Shown: positions 9,310-17,519 of the stretch, one piece after another | How the letters are laid out: each line of letters begins with the position of its first letter | Numbering within the stretch: the first letter of the stretch is position 1 | Source: Zelonia costaricensis | Taxonomy: Eukaryota; Euglenozoa; Kinetoplastea; Trypanosomatida; Trypanosomatidae | Length of the DNA: 23,511 bases | Assembly: GCA_030849075.1 (NCBI GenBank) | Contig: JASAOO010003124.1 | Coordinates: 1 to 23,511 of the forward strand | Direction of reading: 5' to 3' | Program-made: the position numbers and the translations under genes | Notes under the pieces: generated by a model | The model's input: the letters and a program-made list of their open reading frames with translations, nothing else | What the model was told of the DNA's origin: nothing | Databases searched by the model: none

Positions 9310-10106
9310 CCCCTTCACCCCTCCTTCCTCGTCCCTTCCTTCTACCTTTTTTCTTGTTTCACGCCGGCCTTCGCCGCTCAGGTACGCGGAGGAGGGCTTC
9401 ATCGAGTTCTGATTCATCTTTCACGCTCGCCTGTCCCTCGCTCTCTCCTTCTTCTCCCTCTACTCTGCCGCTTGTGCGCCTCCTGTGTAGCCTCTTGGTA
9501 GTCTTGTCCTCTGTTGACTAGTTGTTCTCGTGCTGCTTATCACGCACGCACACACACACCTGCGTCGACGGCGGCTTGCGTCGGCGCGTCTGTCAGTGTG
9601 TCGGTGCTGTTGTTCTTGTGCTCTTGCCTGCCTAAGGCCACCATCACTTCCAGTGACCCCCCCCCTCACCCTCATCTTTCTCAGCTTACGTTGGCGGCTT
9701 TCTTGTGGAACTGCCACACCTCTTCCTCTTCTCGCCCCCCCCTCGTCTGTGAGTGTTCACCTCGTGCCCTGTTGTGTGCCTCTCGTGTGTGTGTGCGTGT
9801 GTGCGTGTGAGTGTCTGTCTCTCTCTTGCGTGTGCGTGTGGTCGCTGTCGTTCCTCTCTTCCTTACTCCTTCTTGTTCCCTTACTCACTTCTACCTCTTC
9901 CCCTCTACGCCCACGCGCCCCCACACAGAGACAAACACAGGCACGCTGACACACACACACACACACACATACACAGACGTGCCCGTCCGCTAGTCTCGCC
10001 GCACCTTGCCTCGACACGCCCTCCCTCCACGGGGCTCTATCCTGCGCTGTGGTCGCCCCGACGCACCCAGAGCGCCGCACCCACGCCCCTCAGCGTGCAG
10101 GGCCTC

Positions 10107-10157
10107 AGTGCCCTCTCCCCCCCCCCTTCCGCGTCCTCCTCCTCCTCCGGCAATCAG
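10107..10157 (+). promoter_or_regulatory. Candidate trans-splice acceptor for the OTU gene
   Basis: A strong pyrimidine tract (10107-10149) is followed by the AG at 10156-10157, which gives a 5' UTR of about 14 nt before the ATG at 10172. An alternative upstream acceptor lies near 9929. With either acceptor, 10172 is the first ATG of the long frame, which supports that start. Confidence 0.45.
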
Positions 10158-10171
10158 CCTCGCACGCTCAC

Positions 10172-12967
10172 ATGTATAACAGCAGTGTGCGGCTTCCCGT
10201 GCCGCGGACAGCGCGGCCCGTGCGCATGTGCGGTGGTGGCGCGGCTTCATCGAAGGACGGCAGCCAAGGCAGCCACACGCGAGCTCCCCCGCGGGCGCAG
10301 AGTCGCCGCCTGCTTGACGAGGCCGCGTCAGCTCCAGCGACGGCAACCCCGAGCACGAGCCCGGCCGCGCAGATCGGGAGCCCCAGCGCTGGCCCGCCGC
10401 CGCAGCTCCCACCACCGCCCCGGCACACCATCACCATTTTCGCGGAGCTCGACGAGGACGGCGAGGACGGGGCACCGGAGCTGCCGGGTGTGAGCGGCGC
10501 CCGCGACGGCCTCGTGTCGCTTGTGCCCGTCCACGATCCGCTCAGCCGCGCGCAAACGGCTCTCACCCCGCTGCACTACCGCTCACTGTGTCAGAGTACC
10601 GACACCAGCGCGGGCCACCCGACGACGCCCTTCCTGGCCGGTGCGCCGGCGGCGCTCACGGAATATCCAGATCCCGGCAGGAGCGGCTACCCCAGCGGAG
10701 ACGTTGGGGAGGGTAAGCCGGGCACTTGTCAAGGCTTCCACCGCCCGGACCTCACCATCACCGCAGACCCTTCCAGCACGCTGAACGCGAGCATGCGACT
10801 GGCCACCGCCACAGAGGGCCTATCACCGTCGTTTGGCTGGTCGAACAGACTGGCCGACAACAGCGCCGAGGTGGACGGCATGGCGGCGTCGAGCCTGCCG
10901 GTGCGGCTCGCGGCGTGTCCTGTGGTCCCCATCGTGCCCTACGTCACAGAGACCGCCTCGCGGCGACGCGTGGCTCAGGAGTTGGAGCGGCGATTCAACA
11001 CAGCCGCAGCGACCGGCGGCGGCTCCGCGGCCTCCCCATCTGCGGGTGCCGCCACTCCTCCGTCGTCTACCACTCCAGAGACCGCGCCACAGCCGCTGCC
11101 GACGCCGAAGAGGAAGAGCAGCGCCTTGAGCTTCCTCACGTCCTCGTCGTCTGCCGGCAAGAAGGCGGCCAAGGCAGAGGTAAAGAAGAAGTCGACAGCG
11201 CCGCCGCCGCCACCGCAGCCGCTGACAGCAGCCGAGCGGCGGCAGGCGCGCGAGCAGATCATTCGCGTCGGCGTGCAGCGGCTCTACCAGCGGCTGAACG
11301 AGCTGCACCTCGTTGTGTTCCGTGTGCGCAACGACGGCAACTGCCAGTTTCGCGCCATCTCCCATCAGCTCTTCGGCAACGAGGACTACCACGACATCAT
11401 CCGCAGCCAAGTCGTCTCCTACATGCGCGCCGCCCGGGCCGAGAGCTTCGACTTCTACTTCGAGTCGCCGGCGCAGGCGGACGCGTACTACGACAACCTC
11501 GCCAAGCCCGGATCGTGGGGCGATGAGCTGTCACTGCGGGCTGCGAGCGACTGCCTGTACGTCAACATCCACGTCCTCTCGTCCGAGGAGCGCAACTGCT
11601 ACATCACGTACCGGCCATCCGCCGAGCGCGCCGCCGCCGCCCCGTCGTTCCTCGTTGACGTCAGGAAGCTGCGTGAGCGCCGACGGGCGGAGCGGCAGCT
11701 TCTCCGCTCACTCCAGCAACAACAGCAGCAGCAGCAGTGCTACGGCTCGCCCATGTCCTGGGGTGACGCACGATGCGCGTCCTCCTCATTTAACGGCTTC
11801 GTCGGGGCGGCCGGGACGGCGCCAACCGAGTGCGGGTGGAGCGTGCAGCGCACGGCGGCGGCCCCCCGCTCCCTCCTCGTGCCGCAGAACTGCCCTGCAC
11901 CACCAGCGCTGCTGGTTGGCGCTGGCGAGGGCGAGGGCCGCGACGGCATCGCCGCCCACAACAGCCACGACGATGACGACGATGATGCCGAGGTGGACGC
12001 CCACGCCATGCAGCTGGCCCTGCACCGACGCCTGCAACATAGCGAGATCCGGTGCAGTCGGCCGCTGGGCACGAGCAGCTTCGGTGCCATGACGTCGGCC
12101 CACCACAGCTACAGCCTGGGGTCGCCGGCGGGACCGCCACCGCCGACTCGACCGTCGCTGCTGCAGCCGGCCGCCGTGCCCGTGCCGCGTCTTGCCGTGA
12201 ACGGAAGCGGCGGCTCGACCGGGCAGCTGGATCGCTTCCGCGCCGTGGGGGCGGAGGTGCAGTCTGTTGACACCGCCACGCAGCCGGTGCACATCTTCAC
12301 CCAGCACCTGGAGGCCGATGCGCAAGAGAGCGGGGCCGCGAGGCCCACCCCCGCGCTCGGGACGCTGCTGCAGCCGCAGCAGGAGGGGGTGACCGTGATG
12401 CAGAGCGGCGGCGCCTTCTCGGAGGCCCCGTCGCCGGGCGCCGCGCGACGCGCCGACCCCTACGCCGTGCCGCTGCTCGTCGCCACGCGCCCCGTCGCGG
12501 ACGAGCCCGGGCAGGAGGAGGTGATGCTGCTGGCTTCCAGCGTGAACCGGGCGCGCTCAAACGTGTCCCTGCAGCACAGTTTTGCCTGCCTGCAGGGTGC
12601 CGCCTCGATGGGTGGCGCCTCGTCGATGCCGGAGACGGCGCAGAGCAGCTACGCGCCGTCCTACACGGTGGGACAGGGCGGGCTGGGCTGCGGGCCCGGC
12701 ACCGACGCGCCATCCTTGGGCAGCCTCGTGCCGCGCAACCCCTCCAGCTCCTTCGCCTTCGGCGGCGAGAGCGGCATCGCGCACCCAGCGGGGTGCGGGG
12801 ACGGCCTGGGTGGGGAGCCCGGTGTGTGCTTTGCCTTCGAGCCGCGGACGGAGCCGATTGACATCTTCCTGTCTTACCTCTGCCCCGTGCACTACAACTC
12901 CCTCAGCATCGAGCAGCCCAGCGACAGCGCCTCTGTCGAGACTCCCGCCGCTCTCACGGCTGCGTAG
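10172..12967 (+). CDS. OTU-family cysteine deubiquitinase with a split catalytic domain
   Basis: This 931-residue protein starts at the first ATG; the frame's upstream extension has only a GTG. Residues 1-365 are low-complexity (Pro, Ser, Ala, Thr) with a basic patch. The OTU fold starts at about 372: DGNC at 388-391 supplies the catalytic Asp388 and Cys391, followed by FRAISHQLF, and a WGDELSLRAASD helix from 449, ending near YITYRP (477-482). About 410 residues of disordered sequence follow, with eight Gln (515-522) and six Asp (600-605). The last OTU strand then appears at the C-terminus (895-911), with catalytic His907 in an HYNSL motif. The order and spacing of blocks on each side match plant-type OTU enzymes, in which the two parts adjoin. 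OTU proteases remove ubiquitin from proteins, and all three catalytic positions are present. Substrate and location are unknown. Confidence 0.88.
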   Translation: MYNSSVRLPVPRTARPVRMCGGGAASSKDGSQGSHTRAPPRAQSRRLLDEAASAPATATPSTSPAAQIGSPSAGPPPQLPPPPRHTITIFAELDEDGEDGAPELPGVSGARDGLVSLVPVHDPLSRAQTALTPLHYRSLCQSTDTSAGHPTTPFLAGAPAALTEYPDPGRSGYPSGDVGEGKPGTCQGFHRPDLTITADPSSTLNASMRLATATEGLSPSFGWSNRLADNSAEVDGMAASSLPVRLAACPVVPIVPYVTETASRRRVAQELERRFNTAAATGGGSAASPSAGAATPPSSTTPETAPQPLPTPKRKSSALSFLTSSSSAGKKAAKAEVKKKSTAPPPPPQPLTAAERRQAREQIIRVGVQRLYQRLNELHLVVFRVRNDGNCQFRAISHQLFGNEDYHDIIRSQVVSYMRAARAESFDFYFESPAQADAYYDNLAKPGSWGDELSLRAASDCLYVNIHVLSSEERNCYITYRPSAERAAAAPSFLVDVRKLRERRRAERQLLRSLQQQQQQQQCYGSPMSWGDARCASSSFNGFVGAAGTAPTECGWSVQRTAAAPRSLLVPQNCPAPPALLVGAGEGEGRDGIAAHNSHDDDDDDAEVDAHAMQLALHRRLQHSEIRCSRPLGTSSFGAMTSAHHSYSLGSPAGPPPPTRPSLLQPAAVPVPRLAVNGSGGSTGQLDRFRAVGAEVQSVDTATQPVHIFTQHLEADAQESGAARPTPALGTLLQPQQEGVTVMQSGGAFSEAPSPGAARRADPYAVPLLVATRPVADEPGQEEVMLLASSVNRARSNVSLQHSFACLQGAASMGGASSMPETAQSSYAPSYTVGQGGLGCGPGTDAPSLGSLVPRNPSSSFAFGGESGIAHPAGCGDGLGGEPGVCFAFEPRTEPIDIFLSYLCPVHYNSLSIEQPSDSASVETPAALTAA
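11714..11737 (+). repeat. Glutamine-codon repeat inside the OTU gene
   Basis: Eight consecutive Gln codons (mostly CAG, two CAA) encode residues 515-522. They lie within the long insertion between the two parts of the OTU catalytic domain. Length variation between strains is likely. Confidence 0.8.
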
Positions 12968-13822
12968 GCGGTCGCCCTGCTGTCAGCCGTGCCTGCTCGT
13001 GTCTTCGTCTGCTGTGGCGGAGGTGACGCGTGCAGCAGCGTGTGCGTGTCACAGGAAGGCAAAGAGGAGGAGTGTGTGTGTGTGTGTGCTGCATAGAGGG
13101 CCGTGGCGTTTCCACACCACGCACCCGCACAGCTGGTATGGGGGGGGCGGGTGTTGCCGCGTGTCCTGCGTCTCAGCTCCGCTTCATGCGCCTCCGTCGG
13201 TCCCCCCCCCCCCCTCCCCCACCGCACCCTTTCCCGTCTCCCCTCATCCACTCCGAAAACTCAGCCGGCCCCATACTCACGTGTCCGACCGTTCCGCCCC
13301 TGCGCTGGCCTTGCCGTCGTCCTCTTCTTCTCTCTGTCTCCGCCCCCTCTGCACACCCCCTGCCGTCTTCGCTCTCCGCGTCGACAGCGCGCGTGCGCCT
13401 GGTTGGGGGCCCTGGAACACTAACACCGCCTCTATCCTCTCCCCCCTCTCTTCCCCTCTTGCCCTCCCCGCGTACGTGCCTCGGTGGGTGCCCGCGTGCG
13501 TGTGCGTGTGAGTGTGTGTGTGGTGGGTGGGTGTCAGCCTGACTGTCCTTCTCTCCCCTTCGTCTCGCTTCCTCTTTGGGCAGCTTGGCTGCCGCAGCTT
13601 CGTGAGGTGGTGTGCGGCGTGGTTGCGCAACGTCTACGGTGAGCGGCGCTTCAGGCGGAGGCGCATCGACCGGCGCCTTTGTCTCCCCTTCTCTGACGCG
13701 TGAAGGCGTGTGTGCCCTTTTCCGCTTCGTCTGCCCCCTCCCCTCTGCCTCGCGGGTGGCTTGGTGTGCACAGGCAGCGCGCTGGAGGGCCTCGCCATAA
13801 TGGCCACGACAAGCGTGTGTGT

Positions 13823-13844
13823 GGGGGGGGGGGGGGGGGGGGGG
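13823..13844 (+). repeat. Poly-G run of 22 bases
   Basis: There are twenty-two consecutive G on the gene strand, preceded by GT repeats. Elsewhere the gene strand of these spacers favours C runs, so the polarity is unusual. The true length may differ because homopolymers are prone to sequencing error. Confidence 0.75.
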
Positions 13845-14385
13845 CTGTGGTGTGAGGCGTAAACGCATGTCCGCGTCCGTCCCCTGCGATTCGCGGCTCT
13901 CTAACACAGCCTCTGCACTCTCTCTCTCCCACACCACCAACCCGCAGTTCCACTTGCCCCCCTCCCCCTCAACCCCCGCCCTCCGTACGCGCCTCCGCTC
14001 ATTGTCTTTCTCTTGCACTTGCTTTGCGCTGCTTTCCCCGTCCCCGAAGACGTCGCTAATAGGATGTGTGTTCGTGCGTGTTTGGTCCTCTTCATTTTCT
14101 CTCGCGCTGTTCTTCATGTGTGTGTGTGTGTGTCCCGCCCTCTCCGTCCCTGCGTGTGTGTGTGCGTGTCAGTTCATCTGTGAGCGTCTGCGCGCTCGAC
14201 GGGTGCCGCCTTGCTGTGGGACGCCGATTCACCCGCGTGTTTTCTATTCTCTTCTCCCTCCTCTGACACCGCCCGATACGCTTCACTTTCCTCCTCCTCC
14301 CTGACGTCTTGGCCGCGGCGACGCTGCGCCCTTCTCTGTTGTCCTTGCCGACTCCCCCTACCCCCCTTTGTGCGTTGCGTGGTTA

Positions 14386-14408
14386 TTGTTGCTGTTGTTG
14401 TTGTTGTG
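14386..14408 (+). repeat. (TTG)n trinucleotide tract
   Basis: This is a GTTGTTG-type repeat with one imperfect unit (a TTATTG start). It lies in the OTU-ARL6 spacer, just before a purine-rich stretch (about 14418-14435). Confidence 0.7.
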
Positions 14409-14895
14409 TTCCCTTGAGAAGAAGGAAAGAAAAAGGTGTCGGTGTCGTGTGTAGCCTCGTCTGAGCAAGGTGTGAAGACGGTGAGCGGCAAGAGCGGCTG
14501 GCGGACATCGGCGTGCCGCTAGACCCCTCACCTCGAGCCTGTGGCAACTCTGGGGCGGCCTCGTGGATGCTCCAACGGCACGCCCACCCACAAACAGGTT
14601 GACGAATGCCAAACACGAAATCAGCAGCACTCGGGCCGACGCGAAGGTGTACACCGGTGCACACTGGCCAGCTCGCGCCCCCCGCCTCCTACGCCACGCA
14701 GCCAGCTTAGGTGCAGCGCGCTGCATGTACGCCTCCCGGGTAGGGCGGGTCGCAGGCACACGCAGGGAACCCCCTCTCCCTCCCTCGCGTTGCACTTGCC
14801 ATCTTCTATTGGCATCGGTGCCCGGACGCCCGCGCGCCTTGACGACGCCACGACAACTCCCGCGAACGCCAGTACCCCGTGCGCCATTTCCTTGC

Positions 14896-14922
14896 TCTCG
14901 TCCTCGTCCTCGTCCTCGTCCT
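14896..14922 (+). repeat. (TCGTCC)n hexanucleotide repeat
   Basis: About four copies of a TCGTCC unit lie in tandem inside C/T-rich spacer and merge into a poly-C run. Confidence 0.7.
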
Positions 14923-15097
14923 GCCCCCCCCCCCTCCCTCCCAACCCGCACTTTCCCTGTTGTCTGCGCACTTGGCCATCCGCAAGTGGTTCACCCCAAC
15001 GTACGCTGCTCTTTGCTTTTCCGTGAGCGATCTCGCATACTCCCTCACCCTCCCCCCTCAATACGCCGTATCGCGTGCGCGCGTCTCCACAACGCAC

Positions 15098-15129
15098 GCC
15101 AACACATCCACACGCCAACACATCCACAC
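15098..15129 (+). repeat. Tandem 16-bp repeat leading into (CA)n
   Basis: The unit GCCAACACATCCACAC occurs twice in perfect tandem (15098-15113 and 15114-15129), followed by a CA tract. It lies about 290 bp before the ARL6 start. Confidence 0.8.
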
Positions 15130-15327
15130 ACACACAGACACACGCACGTAGAGGTGAGCGAAGCAACTTTCACGAAATCGTGGTAGCTAACGCAGGTCTC
15201 TGTGCGTGTGGCTGTGTGAATGTGAGAGAAGCACGCCTGCACCCCGACTCCTTCTCCGCCCCACCTGCTGCTGCAGCTGCTGCGCCGCGTACCGCATATC
15301 AGTCACACCTCCTCTCGTTGGGGGTTG

Positions 15328-15414
15328 TTGTGTTCCTCCCTGGAGCCACCCTACTCCACTCCCTACCCCCCTCTCCCCCCATCCCCCTTCCCCCGTCGTT
15401 GCCCCGGGGTGCAG
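15328..15414 (+). promoter_or_regulatory. Candidate trans-splice acceptor region for ARL6
   Basis: Two pyrimidine tracts precede the gene. The first (about 15325-15340) is followed by the AG at 15344-15345, for a 5' UTR of about 75 nt. The second, much longer tract (about 15346-15404) is followed by the AG at 15413-15414, leaving only five bases before the ATG. The longer tract is stronger by sequence, but the resulting leader would be very short. Confidence 0.4.
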
Positions 15415-15419
15415 CGAAA

Positions 15420-15968
15420 ATGGGGCAAGCCAAGACGAAGCTGAACATCATCATCTGCGGGCTGGACAACAGCGGCAAGACGACCATCATCAACTTCATG
15501 AAGCCAGAGGAGCAGCGCTCCGAGAACATCGCCGCGACGGTGGGCTACAACGTGGACACCTTCAAGAAGGGTAAGGTTCAGTTTACGGCCTTTGACATGG
15601 GCGGGGCCCAGAAGTTCCGCGGGCTGTGGGAGAGCTACTACAGCAACATCGACGGCGTCGTCTTCGTTGTCGATAGCAGCGACGCGCTGCGCATGTGCGT
15701 CGTGAAGGATGAGCTGGAGCAGATGCTGAACCACGCCGACCTCAAGTCCGCCAAGGTGCCCTTCATCTTCTTCGCCAACAAGATGGACCTCACGGGAGCA
15801 AAGACGCCGCTCGAGCTGACCCAGGTGTTGCAGCTCAACAGCGTCATGGGCGACCACCCGATGAACATCTTCGCCTCCAACGCGTTGCGTGGGGAGGGCA
15901 TCCAGGAGGGCATGGACTGGCTGCAGTCTGTGATGCTGCGCCGCCTCGAGCAGGCGAAGAGAAAGTAG
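15420..15968 (+). CDS. ARL6: ARF-family GTPase ARL6 (BBS3)
   Basis: This protein has 182 residues, close to human ARL6 (186). The ATG at 15420 gives a Gly2 start (MGQAKT) that fits the N-myristoylation rule; the frame stays open upstream, but the homology begins here. Visible motifs are the P-loop GLDNSGKT (14-21), switch I Thr40, DMGG (59-62), NKMD (120-123) and the SNA guanine-base loop (153-155). The C-terminal GEGIQEGMDWLQ segment (158-169) and the LWESYY and LNHADLK segments are typical of ARL6 rather than other ARLs. Known ARL6 recruits the BBSome coat to membranes at the base of the cilium, so a role in flagellar membrane traffic is expected. The glutamine that normally ends DxxGQ is Ala63, with Gln64 next to it. 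That may alter GTP hydrolysis. Confidence 0.92.
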   Translation: MGQAKTKLNIIICGLDNSGKTTIINFMKPEEQRSENIAATVGYNVDTFKKGKVQFTAFDMGGAQKFRGLWESYYSNIDGVVFVVDSSDALRMCVVKDELEQMLNHADLKSAKVPFIFFANKMDLTGAKTPLELTQVLQLNSVMGDHPMNIFASNALRGEGIQEGMDWLQSVMLRRLEQAKRK

Positions 15969-17201
15969 AGCCAAGTGCGCACGTGGAAGGAGAAACGGTG
16001 GCGGAGACCGTGTGCACGCGGGTGGTGGACATTCATCTCCGACACACACACATACACGCACACACTGCGAAGGGTGAAGGCGGGGCATAAAGGACTCGCG
16101 AAGAGACCGCAGCTGCTTCAGAATGGCGACGCGGAGGGCAGCTGCGGAGGGGGGAGGGGTAAGAGGAGGAGGGCGGCGCTGGAGGTCACTGGTCGACGCT
16201 CTCTCCACGTCCTTCTGCCACCTGCCCCCTGCCCCCTATCCCTCCGCCTGTTCAGGCGCGCGCCTCGGCAAGACCATGGCACTCGTCACCCCCCGCCCCC
16301 TCCCTCCCCCTCCGCCGCCTGTGAGCGACTTCTCGATGGCGCCTTGCGAGTGCCAACCCCCTTTCCTGCTTCCCTCTGTGCAGCAACTCTCACCCTCCCG
16401 TGCATCGGCTCCCCCCCCCCTTGTTCGCTGCCGGCAGCGGGTGCCGATTGGGGTAGACGCGGGAGTTGCTGTCCTTGTTGTGCTGGCGAGACGAGTAGGC
16501 GAGAGCGGCTGCCCGTGTCTCTGCCGCGCTGATGATGATGTACACACGATCTTAACGGGTGGTGCGACGTCTGGGGTGGGGGGTTGGGAGCGGCAAGGCT
16601 CGTAGGAGCGTTTCGGTGAGAGGGTGTGACGGAGGTGCGTGTACGTGCGGCGACCTTNGTCGTCGATGCCGTCTTTGTTTTCCATGTGACACTCTCACCC
16701 CCCCCCCCCCAACCTGGCCCCCCCGCGTGCCCTCACTGCGACGGCGCCACCGTGATGTGGTGCTCCGACCGCCTCCCCTTTCCCTTCTCCTACCTACCCT
16801 CGCCTCATGCCCTCGAGGGGGGCCCACACCGCCGCTGATGCAGGGCGGGGCTGATCGACACAAGGCCAATAGCGAGCCCAATTCAATCGCAGCGCCGCGA
16901 CTGCACAACTGCTGCCCGGCTCTCGCTATCGTACGCGCACACGCGGAGGACCCCGTGCCTCCCCATCTCCCGTCTCCGGCGTCTGCATGCCTCTCTGAAC
17001 TCTCCTCTCCTCCCTCGTCCCCACCCGCTTCCCTTGTCCACTTCGCGCACTGTTGTGTGGTGGGAACTGCGGCGGGCCGTCCGCTGCCGGCGTGTGTGCC
17101 AGGGATCGCGCGACTTCACATCTCCTTGCTCACTCCCCCCCCCCACAACCACACACACCCACACGCTGACGCAGAATCCAATTTGTATCGCGTAACACGT
17201 C
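15969..17201. other. Intergenic spacer, ARL6 to LSM gene
   Basis: This 1.2 kb contains no accepted gene. A short (CA)n stretch lies at about 16041-16065 and C-rich runs at 16290-16320 and 16699-16726. An undetermined base is at 16658. Pyrimidine-rich sequence with (CA)n at about 17140-17163 leads to the next acceptor. Open frames crossing the undetermined base are proline-rich and show no family resemblance. Confidence 0.6.
17127..17174 (+). promoter_or_regulatory. Candidate trans-splice acceptor for the LSM gene
   Basis: A pyrimidine tract (about 17127-17142) and CA-rich sequence are followed by the first AG at 17173-17174, which gives a 5' UTR of about 27 nt before the ATG at 17202. Confidence 0.45.
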
Positions 17202-17519
17202 ATGGCCGCCAGCGCGAACGGTGATGCCGCCCCGGCAGAGCATCCCTTCCTTGGCCGCGAGCTGCGTGTGGAGCTCAAGGACGGCCGCGTGATTGTGGGC
17301 ACCCTCATCGCGTACGAGGGCAGCGGGGACCTCCTGCTGCAGGCTGCGGTGGAGCAGCGCGTCTTCAAGGACGGCGAGGTGACGATGCGGGGGCTGAACC
17401 TGCTCGCCATTCCGTTCAAGTACGTCAAGGGGTTGCACCGCCGCCAGCCCGGTCTGGAGCCCATCGTCTTGAACAACGGCGAGGCGGACAAGGAGACTCC
17501 GGCGCTGGCCATCTCGTGA
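17202..17519 (+). CDS. LSM-domain protein, probable NatC auxiliary subunit NAA38 (LSMD1)
   Basis: This is a 105-residue single-domain protein. Sm1 covers about 17-47 (LGRELRVELKDGR then VGTLIAYEG), and Sm2 about 62-78 with the RGLNLLAIP segment. The aspartate and asparagine positions that bind RNA in Sm1 of canonical Sm and Lsm proteins are replaced by Gly/Ser, and Sm2 reads as an IP-containing strand, as in NAA38/LSMD1. In other eukaryotes NAA38 is the small auxiliary subunit of the NatC complex with NAA30 and NAA35, which acetylates N-termini such as Met-Leu and Met-Phe on nascent chains. The short acidic tail (about 90-105) is unremarkable. An orphan Lsm protein of U6 or mRNA decay complexes is the alternative. 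The LSM fold is certain; the NatC assignment is an inference. Confidence 0.8.
   Translation: MAASANGDAAPAEHPFLGRELRVELKDGRVIVGTLIAYEGSGDLLLQAAVEQRVFKDGEVTMRGLNLLAIPFKYVKGLHRRQPGLEPIVLNNGEADKETPALAIS

Larger units (their letters stand above)
8212..10171. other. Intergenic spacer, NEP1 to OTU gene
   Basis: This 2.0 kb has no supported gene. Just after the stop there are (GT)n tracts at about 8257-8275 and 8380-8411. Further on the composition becomes strongly C/T-rich with (CA)n at 9093-9111, 9275-9306 (the longest in the window) and 9949-9975, plus a GT-rich stretch at about 9783-9818. The open frames here encode Pro/Ser/Thr-His repeats with no family resemblance. An in-frame extension of the OTU reading frame runs back to 10049, but it begins with GTG and contains no ATG before 10172. 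Confidence 0.6.
12968..15419. other. Intergenic spacer, OTU gene to ARL6
   Basis: This 2.45 kb has no supported gene. After the stop come (GT)n tracts (about 13072-13088, 13495-13523, 14117-14133), a run of 22 G at 13823-13844 and a (TTG)n stretch at 14386-14408. The block at about 14440-14830 is balanced in composition and free of simple repeats, which is unlike its surroundings. A TCGTCC hexamer repeat lies at about 14896-14922, and two copies of a 16-bp unit at 15098-15129 lead into a (CA)n tract. A 314-residue reverse-strand open frame (13173-14117) is composition-driven and not accepted. Confidence 0.6.

Noticed and set aside
10049..10171. N-terminal extension of the OTU protein to 10049
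   Set aside because: The extension starts with GTG and has no ATG. It also crosses the pyrimidine tract and AG that probably form the splice acceptor.
13173..14117. 314-residue reverse-strand open frame
   Set aside because: It is the complement of C/T-rich spacer, giving Arg, Gly, Glu and Pro repeats. It crosses GT tracts and lies opposite the direction of all genes.
15295..15306. Shared 12-base string (ATATCAGTCACA) at about 15296 and 18472
   Set aside because: Several 12-base matches are expected by chance in a window this size, and the flanks are unrelated.
15075..15419. N-terminal extension of ARL6
   Set aside because: It lies upstream of the splice acceptor candidates and is low-complexity. 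Family similarity and the Gly2 myristoylation site begin at 15420.
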